DNA of 19,982 nucleotides from CAZJUO01 sp964549245 (GTDB lineage: Bacteria > Patescibacteriota > Patescibacteriia > UBA10025 > JAHIVO01), in the NCBI GenBank assembly GCA_964549245.1, contig CAZJUO010000019.1:1-19982 (forward strand), read 5' to 3'. The notes below the pieces were generated by a model that was not told where the DNA came from, made no database searches, and saw nothing but the letters and a program-made list of their open reading frames with translations. The position numbers were made by a program, and so were the translations under genes. This document shows positions 6,695 through 14,453 of the stretch, piece by piece. Within the stretch, counting starts at the first letter, position 1; the number at the start of each line of letters is the position of its first letter.

Positions 6695-7954
6695 CTAACT
6701 GTTAATCCGTTTAATATTTGCACCTATTGAACGCAGACGGTTTTCAATATTTTCATATCCTCTATCAACTAATTCCACCTTGTCTATAGTGCTTTCGCCG
6801 TCAGCAATCAAAGCCGCGACTATCAAAGTGGCGCCAGCCCGAATATCAAAAGAGGTTATTTTCTTGCCATATAAAGGCGTTGGTCCATTTATGATGATCG
6901 TGTGGGCATCAACAGCCCTGATATCAGCTCCCATTTTTGACAATTCTTTTGTATACCCTAGACGGCCGTCATACATAGTTTCAAATATTCTGCTGGTACC
7001 GGTAGCTTGTGTTAACAATACCGAAAGAGGGGCCTGCAAATCAGTAGGAAATCCCGGATAGGGCCGCGTATCTATTTGAATTGGTTTAAATGTTGTTGTC
7101 GGTTTTACTTCTAAAATATTATTACTTCTTTCTACTAATGACACATTAGCCTGCTTAAGCTTTTTTAATACAACATTTAAATGATCTGCTATCACATTTT
7201 TTATCAAGACAGTGCCTCTGCTTACGGCAGCTGCTATGGCGAAGGTTCCAGCCTCTATTCTATCTGGTACTACGGTATGCGTAACACCGCCCAACTCTTT
7301 CACTCCCTTGATCGTGATTACTGATGTACCAGCTCCCTTGATATGTGCCCCCATCTTGTTCAACATGGCAGCCAAGTCGATTATTTCCGGCTCACTGGCC
7401 GCTAAATGAATTTCTGTTGTGCCTTCAGCTAACACTGCCGCTAACATAACATTTTCAGTGGCCGTAACGCTCATTTCATCCAACACGACTTTATTTCCTT
7501 TTAGTTTTGCGGCGCTGAAATAAAAATAGTCTTCCTTTTCGGTTATTTCTACTCCAAGTTGGCGTAAAGCATTTACATGGGTATCAATAGGCCGTGAACC
7601 CAGTAGACATCCGCCCGGTTGAGGCAGCTTCGCTTCCCCGTATTTAGCCACTAACGGCCCAATAGTTACTACCGAAGCCCTCATATGCTTTACTAGTTGA
7701 TAGTCTGGTTTCGGAGATTTCACTTGTGAACAGCATATTGTTACCGTATGGTCATTCATGGAAATATCAGCTCCCAGTTTTTGCAGTATTTGCATCATTA
7801 CCTCTATGTCTTTTATACGCGGAACGTTATGTAGAATGACGTTTTGATCGGTTAATAAAGCGGCGGCCATTTGTTTGAGAGCTGCATTTTTTGCTCCACC
7901 TACCGTCACCTCACCCTCGAGTGACTGGCCGCCTTGTATGATAAACTTAGACAT
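6695..7954 (-). CDS. murA: UDP-N-acetylglucosamine 1-carboxyvinyltransferase (MurA)
   Basis: The product is 419 residues, the standard MurA length. It transfers enolpyruvate from PEP to UDP-GlcNAc, the first committed step of peptidoglycan synthesis, in the cytoplasm. Visible active-site residues are K22 and N23 in GGAKNAALK, R92 in KHMRAS, C116 in QPGGCLLGSRP (the fosfomycin-target Cys, so predicted sensitive type rather than the Asp variant), R121, and the general base D305 in PGFPTDLQAP. It is the first gene of the minus-strand run with ctpA 6 bases on. The ATG at 7954 begins MSKFIIQGG, as expected. The promoter lies in the 96-base gap shared with the divergent PEGA gene. The leader holds a tiny overlapping reading frame, described under findings. 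Confidence 0.97.
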   Translation of the reverse strand: MSKFIIQGGQSLEGEVTVGGAKNAALKQMAAALLTDQNVILHNVPRIKDIEVMMQILQKLGADISMNDHTVTICCSQVKSPKPDYQLVKHMRASVVTIGPLVAKYGEAKLPQPGGCLLGSRPIDTHVNALRQLGVEITEKEDYFYFSAAKLKGNKVVLDEMSVTATENVMLAAVLAEGTTEIHLAASEPEIIDLAAMLNKMGAHIKGAGTSVITIKGVKELGGVTHTVVPDRIEAGTFAIAAAVSRGTVLIKNVIADHLNVVLKKLKQANVSLVERSNNILEVKPTTTFKPIQIDTRPYPGFPTDLQAPLSVLLTQATGTSRIFETMYDGRLGYTKELSKMGADIRAVDAHTIIINGPTPLYGKKITSFDIRAGATLIVAALIADGESTIDKVELVDRGYENIENRLRSIGANIKRINS

Positions 7955-7986
7955 TTACTTTTAAACTAGACATTAAAATCTTATTC

Positions 7987-8014
7987 ATTATATCAAACAT
8001 ACGTGACTTGGCAA
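7987..8014 (-). promoter_or_regulatory. Promoter of the murA-ctpA-acyP-rplI-pyrG operon
   Basis: Reading the minus strand, TTGCCA (8014-8009) is followed by 16 bases and a perfect TATAAT (7992-7987). The three bases before the -10 are TGA, making an extended -10. The murA ATG lies 32 bases beyond, predicting a leader of about 26 bases. No other good candidate exists in the gap. Confidence 0.65.
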
Positions 8015-8036
8015 ATACGCTAAAACCCTTTACACT
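8008..8036 (+). promoter_or_regulatory. Candidate promoter of the PEGA-domain gene
   Basis: On the plus strand TTGGCA (8008-8013) is followed by 17 bases and TACACT (8031-8036, 4 of 6 to consensus). Its -35 occupies the same bases as the -35 of the murA promoter on the other strand. The ATG is at 8051, so the predicted leader is only about 8 bases. The weak -10 keeps confidence low. Confidence 0.35.
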
Positions 8037-8050
8037 ATACAACATATATT

Positions 8051-9346
8051 ATGGATATTACTTTACGCAGAGTTTATTTTATAGTAATTATAATACTCTT
8101 TTTAATAATCGCGCCGCTATTGCTTTTATTTACGGTTGGTTGGCGTTTTTCTTTTGATCCCCTCTCTTTCTATAGAGTCGGCGCCTTGCATGTTGATACC
8201 GAACCAAAGGCAGCTACTGTAAAACTCAATAATTCTGCTATACTGGAAACCACGCCGCTATCATTAAAAAATATTATACCTGGTAATTATAATATGCTGA
8301 TATCGAAACAAGGATATTACGACTATCAGAAACCGATTACAATTTCTTCAGCTAAAATATCTTCGTTCAACAATATACTTCTTTTGAGAAAACAGAGCTA
8401 TTTATCCCCGCTTATCAATATTTCATTTGATGAATTGTACCTAGCATCAAACGGCGTACATGCAATCGGAGTAGCCGGTACAATGGTATTGTTGTTCGAT
8501 ACCGCCGAAAATAAAATTGATACCGCTATCGCTCTAGACACCCAGATTAAGAATGTACGATGGTCACAAGACAGCTCGAGGGCTGCTTTATTTTCTGATG
8601 ACGGGTCTATAATCATTTTATCAACTTCTCATCCGTATAATCATACAAAACTTTCTGCCATATATAATCAAACCTTTGATGACGCTCAATGGAGTATCGA
8701 TGAAAATGATATTTTGTACGGATATTCTGATGCTGTTATGTATCGCTTAAATATTTTTCAAAAAACACATAGCGAAATTTCAAATCATCCTAAGCCGACA
8801 AATTTTATTGGGAGTAATTTTTATATCAGTACCGAACCAACCAGCCTATCTGTTTATGATTACGCTGGCCAAGTAATAAATTCGTATGATATAAAAGCCA
8901 ATCATTCATTGCATTATTATCCGTATCTTATTGACGACTGCTTGGTAATGCATGATACGGCTAATAAGAACCTCTTATTGTATTTCTATAAAGAAAATAA
9001 ATTCAAGTCATTGCCCTATTCAGTTTTTCATTTTACTGCCAACCAAGAAGATTCACTGCTGGTATGCAATAATACCCACGAAATCGTTATCTGGGATCCT
9101 ATTCATGATACGGCCGAACTCTTCACCAGGCTTTCAGATACCATTACTGATGCTTTATTGATAGCCGATAGCTCGTATATACTATATACCACTGATGAAA
9201 ATAAAATTACTATTTCGGAATACACAAAGCAAAATAGAAATACCTATTATTTATCCGTACCAAATCTGCGTGATATTATACCGCTCAATGACAGCTATTC
9301 TTCACTGGTTTATTCTGATGAGGGTATTTTTATTTTCCGGTTTTAA
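8051..9346 (+). CDS. Membrane-anchored PEGA-domain protein with possible beta-propeller region
   Basis: The product is 431 residues. One hydrophobic helix (about 8-30) anchors it, and the rest should lie outside the membrane. Residues about 44-112 fit a PEGA domain: a strand (GALHVDTEP), a TPLSL motif (68-72), IPGNYNMLISKQGY (76-89) and a closing strand. The remainder is rich in short beta strands with aromatic-acidic repeats such as RWSQDSSRA (170-178) and QWSIDENDI (213-221), which resemble WD40/TolB-like propeller blades. PEGA proteins of this build are common in CPR genomes and are thought to act at the cell surface, but no function is established. It is divergent from murA and its stop codon overlaps that of rmlA. 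Confidence 0.82.
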   Translation: MDITLRRVYFIVIIILFLIIAPLLLLFTVGWRFSFDPLSFYRVGALHVDTEPKAATVKLNNSAILETTPLSLKNIIPGNYNMLISKQGYYDYQKPITISSAKISSFNNILLLRKQSYLSPLINISFDELYLASNGVHAIGVAGTMVLLFDTAENKIDTAIALDTQIKNVRWSQDSSRAALFSDDGSIIILSTSHPYNHTKLSAIYNQTFDDAQWSIDENDILYGYSDAVMYRLNIFQKTHSEISNHPKPTNFIGSNFYISTEPTSLSVYDYAGQVINSYDIKANHSLHYYPYLIDDCLVMHDTANKNLLLYFYKENKFKSLPYSVFHFTANQEDSLLVCNNTHEIVIWDPIHDTAELFTRLSDTITDALLIADSSYILYTTDENKITISEYTKQNRNTYYLSVPNLRDIIPLNDSYSSLVYSDEGIFIFRF

Positions 9347-10071
9347 GGTTTGTTTTGGCTCCAATCAGAAGCTAACTTGCTTGCCTGTAACAGTGAATCA
9401 AATGATTCTCCGCCGTCACCCCACCAGCCTTTGAGTATCTCAAAGGTCATGGTTCCCTGTTTTACAAAATGGTTATTAACGTCAGTTATCTCCAGTTCGC
9501 CCCTAGCAGAAGGCTTGAGTTTGGTAATAATATCAAATACACTAGTATCGTACATATATACGCCTATAACAGCCAAATTGCTTTTTGGCTCTTTTGGTTT
9601 TTCGATAATACTGACAATTTTATCCCCGTTTATTTCAGCTACCCCAAATGATTTTGGATTTTCCACTTCTTTGAGGAATATTTTTGCGCCTAATGATTGC
9701 TTTTCAAAATCATTAACCGCACTGCTAATATCATCTTGCAGAATATTATCTCCCAACATGACAATAACCTTGTCATCGTCAGCAAAATCTTTTGCCAGCC
9801 CCAAAGCTTGCGCTATGCCCCCTGGCTTTTCCTGTACTGCGTATGAGCAATGTATGCCCAGTTCCGTACCATCACCCAGCAGTTCCAAAAAATGTCCCGC
9901 ATGGCCCTTGCCTGAAACAATTAAAATGTTGTCTATGCCTGCCTGCCGCAGTGTTTCTATGGGATAATATATCATGGGCTTATTATAAACGGGCAGCAAG
10001 TGCTTATTGGTCACTTTGGTCAAAGGATATAATCGTGAACCGGTGCCTCCGGCTAAAATAATTCCTTTCAT
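9343..10071 (-). CDS. rmlA: Glucose-1-phosphate thymidylyltransferase, short RmlA-type nucleotidyltransferase
   Basis: The product is 242 residues of the sugar-phosphate nucleotidyltransferase fold. It is predicted to join dTTP and glucose-1-phosphate to give dTDP-glucose, the first step toward dTDP-rhamnose. Signatures are GGTGSRLYPLT (8-18), K23 and KPMIYYP (31-37), EKPGGIAQAL (81-90), the Mg-binding D108 in LGDN, EKPKEP (157-162) and WWGDGGESFDS (216-226). It is about 50 residues shorter than classical RmlA (about 290), and the usual LDTGT segment reads GDGGE. Short forms like this occur in archaea and CPR; dTTP specificity is inferred from the adjacent rmlB-D-C. It follows rmlC after 5 bases, with AAGGA inside the end of rmlC as a likely ribosome binding site. 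It is the last gene of its run. Confidence 0.88.
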   Translation of the reverse strand: MKGIILAGGTGSRLYPLTKVTNKHLLPVYNKPMIYYPIETLRQAGIDNILIVSGKGHAGHFLELLGDGTELGIHCSYAVQEKPGGIAQALGLAKDFADDDKVIVMLGDNILQDDISSAVNDFEKQSLGAKIFLKEVENPKSFGVAEINGDKIVSIIEKPKEPKSNLAVIGVYMYDTSVFDIITKLKPSARGELEITDVNNHFVKQGTMTFEILKGWWGDGGESFDSLLQASKLASDWSQNKP

Positions 10072-10076
10072 AATAT

Positions 10077-10634
10077 TTATTCCTTATAATTAAACGGCGA
10101 GTTAATGCTTTTATAGCTTGGGAGCATACGGTCTTTTTCTGACAATAGCGGATTGTTGGTTGGCCAGTCGATGTTCAAATCGCTGTCGTTCCATATTATT
10201 CCGCTGTCATATTCAGGAGCGTAATAATTATCGACTTTGTATATAAACTCTGTATTTTCTTTAATAGTACAAAATCCATGCGCAAAACCTCTTGGTATAT
10301 ATAGCAGTAACTGATTTTTTTCTGATAGTTCAAATGATTGCCACTGCCCGTAACTTGGCGATCCTTTTCTGATATCTACCACCACATCAATTACCGCACC
10401 CCTGATTACTCTCGTTAATTTTGTCTGCGCGTAGGGAGGTCTTTGAAAATGCAATCCACGAAGAGTGTATTTTTCTGTTGATTTGGAATGATTATCTTGT
10501 ATAAATTCCGTATTAATGCCATGCTCTGTAAAATCTTTTTTCGAGTATGATTCCATAAAGAAACCACGCTTATCATTATATACCTGGGGCTGTATCAGCC
10601 AAACGTCTTTTAGTTTTGTTTGCGTAAACTGCAC
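10077..10634 (-). CDS. rmlC: dTDP-4-dehydrorhamnose 3,5-epimerase
   Basis: The product is 185 residues, a cupin-fold enzyme of normal length. It epimerises dTDP-4-keto-6-deoxyglucose at C3 and C5, the third step of dTDP-rhamnose synthesis. Visible are DKRGFFMESY (21-30), the catalytic His in LRGLHFQ (H62), K72 in TKLTRV, the segment IPRGFAHGF (113-121) and Y132 with NYYAPEYDSGIIW (136-148). The start is GTG (10634), because an in-frame TAA lies 9 bases before it and the next Met is residue 27, inside the conserved region. It sits 12 bases after rmlD and 5 before rmlA. Confidence 0.95.
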   Translation of the reverse strand: MQFTQTKLKDVWLIQPQVYNDKRGFFMESYSKKDFTEHGINTEFIQDNHSKSTEKYTLRGLHFQRPPYAQTKLTRVIRGAVIDVVVDIRKGSPSYGQWQSFELSEKNQLLLYIPRGFAHGFCTIKENTEFIYKVDNYYAPEYDSGIIWNDSDLNIDWPTNNPLLSEKDRMLPSYKSINSPFNYKE

Positions 10635-10646
10635 TACTTTACTTTA

Positions 10647-11480
10647 TTAGATTAAAAAATGTTTCAGTGCCGCTTGCCATTTCCTCATAGGAGGCAGTTT
10701 TGTGTTTAATAATATCGAATATAACGGCCTTTTCGCCGCCCTATTAAAATAGGACACCGAAACCGGCTTTATTGTAGCATTAATATTTTTCAAAGTAAAA
10801 ATTTCTTTGGCAAACTCGTACCAGGTACACGCCCCTTCATTTGTAATATGATATATTCCATAATCTTTTTTTTGTTCTATGACATACCTCGTCTGCTGCG
10901 CTACATCATGCGCATATGTTGGCGACGACAATTCTCCGTCAATAATCTCAATTTCTTTCTTTTTCTTGGATAATTCAATAATTTTTTCAATAAAGCTTTT
11001 TTTACCCTGATAGCTTTTTGAGGGTTTGCCAAACAATCTTGATAAGCGGATAAGGTAATATTTATCCGAATATTTCTGTAACTCTAGTTCTCCTAAGTAC
11101 TTTGAACGCCCATATGATGAAATCGGTTTTGGTCTTTCATCCTCGTTGTATCCTTCCTTTTTAGTGCCATCGAACACGTAATCAGTGCTATAATGCACCA
11201 GGATGCTCTGTGAGGCACGTGCCGCTTTAGCCAGATATCCCACACCATATCCATTTATATTTTCTGCCACAGCTTTTTCTCGTTCAGCCCCATCCACGTC
11301 ATTATACGCCGAGGCGTTGATGATAAGGTCAGCGTTTATCTTGCCTATTTCATTCCTGACCATATTTTCATCAGTAATGTCCAATTGCTGCCTACTTAAT
11401 AATATGGGTTTTCGGTCAGCATAAACGGCTGCTAGTTCCTGACCGAGCATGCCATTGGCGCCGATGATAACTACTCTCAT
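10647..11480 (-). CDS. rmlD: dTDP-4-dehydrorhamnose reductase
   Basis: The product is 277 residues, an extended short-chain dehydrogenase. It reduces dTDP-4-keto-rhamnose to dTDP-L-rhamnose with NAD(P)H, the last step of the pathway. The nucleotide-binding loop GANGMLG is at 7-13. STDYVFDG (98-105) and the catalytic pair Y123 and K127 in SYGRSKYLGE are clear, and the C-terminal part holds GIYHITNEGACTWYEFA, typical of RmlD. Length is slightly below the usual 280-300. It follows rmlB after 9 bases. The order rmlB-D-C-A differs from the common rmlB-D-A-C. Confidence 0.95.
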   Translation of the reverse strand: MRVVIIGANGMLGQELAAVYADRKPILLSRQQLDITDENMVRNEIGKINADLIINASAYNDVDGAEREKAVAENINGYGVGYLAKAARASQSILVHYSTDYVFDGTKKEGYNEDERPKPISSYGRSKYLGELELQKYSDKYYLIRLSRLFGKPSKSYQGKKSFIEKIIELSKKKKEIEIIDGELSSPTYAHDVAQQTRYVIEQKKDYGIYHITNEGACTWYEFAKEIFTLKNINATIKPVSVSYFNRAAKRPLYSILLNTKLPPMRKWQAALKHFLI

Positions 11481-11489
11481 ATTTTATAT

Positions 11490-12644
11490 TTACCTTTCTA
11501 TGTATTGTTTTCTGTAATATTCCTTAAATTCTCCCTCTTTGATCGGTTTCCACCATGACTCATTTTTTTGATACCAAGCAATCATATTTTTGAGGTATGC
11601 ATCCAAATCATGCTGAGGCTGGTAGCCAAGTTCTTTTTTGGCCTTTTGCCAGTTAACCGCATATCTCCGGTCATGCCCAGGTCTATCCTTGACGTATTTC
11701 AAATACTCTTCCCCCTTACCCATTATCTTTAGTACTTTTTTAATAAGCTCCAGGTTGTTTACATCTTCGGTTAGTCCGCCAATGCAATATGATTCTCCAA
11801 CCTTACCTTTATTAATTATTAAATCAATCGCATTGCAGTGGTCATCTACATAGAGCCAATCACGCACATACTTACCGTCTCCATATATTGGAACTTTTTT
11901 TTCTTCTATCAAATTTGTTATGGCTAACGGTAACAGTTTTTCGGGATACATATATGGACCGTAATTATTGGAAGTATTGGATATCGTAATTGGTAAATCA
12001 TAACTGGCATGGTAAGCGCGCACTAAATGATCAGCTCCGGCTTTAGAAGCTGAATACGGACTGCGCGGATTATATATAGTATGTTCGTCAAACTTTTTTT
12101 CATCATCCAAAGCCAACGCACCAAAAACTTCATCAGTTGAAACGTGGTGGAATCTATTATGGCCGTCATATGAGCCATCATTTTTTCTCCATGCCTTAAC
12201 CGCGGCTTCCAGCATAATATGCGTACCCCAGGTATTGGTCAATACAAAATCAAAGGCATCTGGCCTGTCTGGCCCGGCATTAAGCACCGACCTGTCGACA
12301 TGGGATTCTGCAGCAAAATGGACTACTATGTCAGTTTGTTTCAGTATCTCCATCAATTCTAAAAAACTTTTCCTATCAAACCTTCCATATTCTTCCTCTA
12401 TTTTCCCTTTTTTGATGATAGGACAAGTAATATCAAATTCAACAAATTTATAATTATTTTTATTTTGAATATCAATTAAGTTTCTTGGTTTCTTTTTTTT
12501 TCCGTCATTTTCATCTATATATGGATTACCTGCGTAACTTAATTTATCCAAATTTACAATACAGTCCCCTGGATATTTTTTTAACCAGTAACGAATAAAA
12601 TTTGAACCGATAAACCCGGCGCCGCCGGTAACGAGTAATTTCAT
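11490..12644 (-). CDS. rmlB: dTDP-glucose 4,6-dehydratase
   Basis: The product is 384 residues, an extended short-chain dehydrogenase. It oxidises and dehydrates dTDP-glucose to dTDP-4-keto-6-deoxyglucose with bound NAD. Visible are TGGAGFIGS (6-14), AAESHVDRS (111-119), the catalytic STDEVFG (169-175, T170-D171-E172), YSASKAGADH (197-206, Y197 and K201) and NNYGPYMYPEKL. It is longer than usual (about 330-360) because of two charged insertions: about residues 43-65 (DENDGKKKKPRN and following) and about 74-100. They lie in the N-terminal half, between the NAD-binding strands. AAAGGT three bases before the ATG is a plausible ribosome binding site. It follows the NUDIX gene after 6 bases. Confidence 0.95.
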   Translation of the reverse strand: MKLLVTGGAGFIGSNFIRYWLKKYPGDCIVNLDKLSYAGNPYIDENDGKKKKPRNLIDIQNKNNYKFVEFDITCPIIKKGKIEEEYGRFDRKSFLELMEILKQTDIVVHFAAESHVDRSVLNAGPDRPDAFDFVLTNTWGTHIMLEAAVKAWRKNDGSYDGHNRFHHVSTDEVFGALALDDEKKFDEHTIYNPRSPYSASKAGADHLVRAYHASYDLPITISNTSNNYGPYMYPEKLLPLAITNLIEEKKVPIYGDGKYVRDWLYVDDHCNAIDLIINKGKVGESYCIGGLTEDVNNLELIKKVLKIMGKGEEYLKYVKDRPGHDRRYAVNWQKAKKELGYQPQHDLDAYLKNMIAWYQKNESWWKPIKEGEFKEYYRKQYIER

Positions 12645-12650
12645 ATACCT

Positions 12651-13187
12651 TTATGTTAAATATTTTTTAGCCCTGACAATACCTGTTACAGCCACCGCGT
12701 CCTTTATCTTTCCTGTGATCGCCCAGTCATAAGCTTTTTTAAATGGCATAATGATTATCTGCTGGTCACCCTCTTCTAAAGGTATAATTGGCTTTTTCGC
12801 AGTTAGATCTTGCGCCAAATATATCGATACAAATTCATTTACCAAGCCGGGTAAATCAGCTACCTTGCCAAGGTGTTTCCATTTCCTGGCGATAAGACCA
12901 GTTTCTTCCCGTAATTCCCGCTTAGCCGTTTGGAGGTAACTTTCTTTTGACTTCCTACCTCCCCATGGAAGTTCTAATGTATGGCGTTGCAAGGGATACC
13001 GATATTGTTTAACAAGATATATTCTTTTTTCTTTATTAATTGCCACTACAGCCGAGGCTCCTCGCAAAACCACCACGCCATAAATTCCGGTTCTCCCATC
13101 CGGTCGAACGACTTGATTCTCGACCACCTTCATCCAATGATTTTTATATACTGTTTTTGAAGATACGGTTTTCCATCTTTTTCCCAT
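12651..13187 (-). CDS. NUDIX hydrolase, ADP-ribose pyrophosphatase-like
   Basis: The product is 178 residues. The Nudix box is complete: G76, E82, then RELREETGL (90-98), which fits Gx5Ex7REUxEExGU, so metal-dependent pyrophosphate cleavage is expected. The N-terminal region (YGVVVLRGASAVVAI, 36-50) and KQYRYP (60-65) followed by LELPWGG (71-77) resemble the ADP-ribose/nucleotide-sugar pyrophosphatase subgroup, which normally shows ELPAG. The substrate cannot be told from sequence. It lies between ahcY (9 bases) and rmlB (6 bases) in the same transcription unit, so nucleotide-sugar turnover or housecleaning of ADP-ribose-like products are both possible. Confidence 0.9.
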   Translation of the reverse strand: MGKRWKTVSSKTVYKNHWMKVVENQVVRPDGRTGIYGVVVLRGASAVVAINKEKRIYLVKQYRYPLQRHTLELPWGGRKSKESYLQTAKRELREETGLIARKWKHLGKVADLPGLVNEFVSIYLAQDLTAKKPIIPLEEGDQQIIIMPFKKAYDWAITGKIKDAVAVTGIVRAKKYLT

Positions 13188-13196
13188 AGGCCCAAT

Positions 13197-14453
13197 TTAT
13201 GTACCCAATTTCCAGCTACTCAAATATTTTTCTTGTTCTGGTGTTAGTGTATCAATAGCGATGTTCATAGTCTTCAATTTAAGCTCGGCAATTCTTTGGT
13301 CAATCTTCATAGGAACGGGATACACCTTATGTTCCAACTTTTGATAGTTATTAGCAATGTATTCTGCTGATAAGGCCTGATTAGCAAAGCTCATGTCCAT
13401 GACCGACGGCGGATGCCCTTCTGCGGCAGCTAAATTTATAAGCCTGCCTTCAGCTAATATATTTATTTTTTTACCGCCCCGTAGCGTGTATTCAACCACA
13501 AAATCACGAACTTCCTTTTTTTTAGCGGATATAGAACGTAAGCTAGTAAGATCTATCTCGACATCAAAATGCCCTGAATTACAAACTATGGCTCCGTCTT
13601 TCATGGACATAAAATGCTCTTTTCTGATGACATGTATGTCCCCGGTGAGGGTTATAAATATATCACCCTGTTTCACCGCTTGTTTCATTGGCATCACTTG
13701 GAAGCCGTCTAGCACTGCCTCTATAGACTTGAGGGGGTCCACTTCGGTTACTATGACCTGGGCACCCAAACCCCTGGCTTTGTTAGCCGCGCCTCGTCCG
13801 CACCATCCGTAGCCGGCGATCACCACGGTTTTACCGGCAATCAATACATTGGTAGCACGAATAATACCGTCCATGGTTGATTGCCCGGTACCGTAGCGGT
13901 TATCAAAAAAATGCTTAGTTTTGGCATCATTTACCGCCACAATAGGATATTTCAAAACCCGGTTTTTTGCCATGCTTTTCAAGCGTATAACGCCAGTAGT
14001 TGTTTCTTCGGTACCGCCAAATATTTCTTTGGTTTGATTTGCTCTCTTTCTATGCAGTTCTGAAACTAAATCAGCTCCATCATCCATGGTAATATGCGGC
14101 TTCGTGTCTAATACTTGATTAATATGTTTAAAATAAATTGCACGTGATTCATCATTGATAGCAAAAACAGGTATTTTATATTCATGTACTAATGCGGCTG
14201 CTACGTCATCTTGTGTAGATAAGGGATTTGATGCGCAAAGCGCAACTTTCGCGCCACCTACTTTTAAGGTACGCATTAGATTTGCTGTTTCCGTGGTGAC
14301 GTGCAAGCAAGCGTCAAGCCTGATATTCTTTAGCGGTTTTTCTTTGCTAAATCTGTCACGTATTGTTCGCAATACATCCATCTGGGCTTCTGCCCATTCA
14401 ATTCGCTTTTTTCCCTTGGTTGAGAGTGCTTTATTTTTTATATGGTGATTCAT
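13197..14453 (-). CDS. ahcY: S-adenosylhomocysteine hydrolase, archaeal/Thermotoga-like form
   Basis: The product is 418 residues. It splits S-adenosylhomocysteine into adenosine and homocysteine, relieving product inhibition of methyltransferases, using bound NAD. Residues matching the human enzyme are H51, D124 in MDDGAD, E150 in GGTEETTTG, and K180, D184 and N185 in TKHFFDNRYG. The NAD loop is GYGWCGRG (214-221) rather than GYGDVGKG, the common YGCRES reads YGTGQS, and the C-terminus is EQEKYLSSWKLGT without the KPxxYRY tail. These features mark the shorter archaeal/Thermotoga-like class, some members of which also act on S-inosylhomocysteine. The ATG at 14453 lies inside the end of the preceding frame (23-base overlap). 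Its presence in a sugar operon is unexpected. Confidence 0.94.
   Translation of the reverse strand: MNHHIKNKALSTKGKKRIEWAEAQMDVLRTIRDRFSKEKPLKNIRLDACLHVTTETANLMRTLKVGGAKVALCASNPLSTQDDVAAALVHEYKIPVFAINDESRAIYFKHINQVLDTKPHITMDDGADLVSELHRKRANQTKEIFGGTEETTTGVIRLKSMAKNRVLKYPIVAVNDAKTKHFFDNRYGTGQSTMDGIIRATNVLIAGKTVVIAGYGWCGRGAANKARGLGAQVIVTEVDPLKSIEAVLDGFQVMPMKQAVKQGDIFITLTGDIHVIRKEHFMSMKDGAIVCNSGHFDVEIDLTSLRSISAKKKEVRDFVVEYTLRGGKKINILAEGRLINLAAAEGHPPSVMDMSFANQALSAEYIANNYQKLEHKVYPVPMKIDQRIAELKLKTMNIAIDTLTPEQEKYLSSWKLGT

Noticed and set aside
9350..9967. 205-residue open frame on the plus strand opposite rmlA
   Set aside because: It lies entirely antisense to a well-conserved rmlA, and its translation is low-complexity Ser/Pro-rich without any family signature, as expected from the reverse frame of a real gene.
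13393..13812. 139-residue plus-strand frame opposite ahcY
   Set aside because: It is antisense to the NAD-binding domain of ahcY, with no domain or start context; treated as a shadow.
14431..14453. ahcY/four-helix protein overlap as a sign of a misassigned ORF
   Set aside because: The 23-base overlap affects only the polar tail of the membrane protein, and its four clear hydrophobic helices together with same-strand spacing support a real gene.
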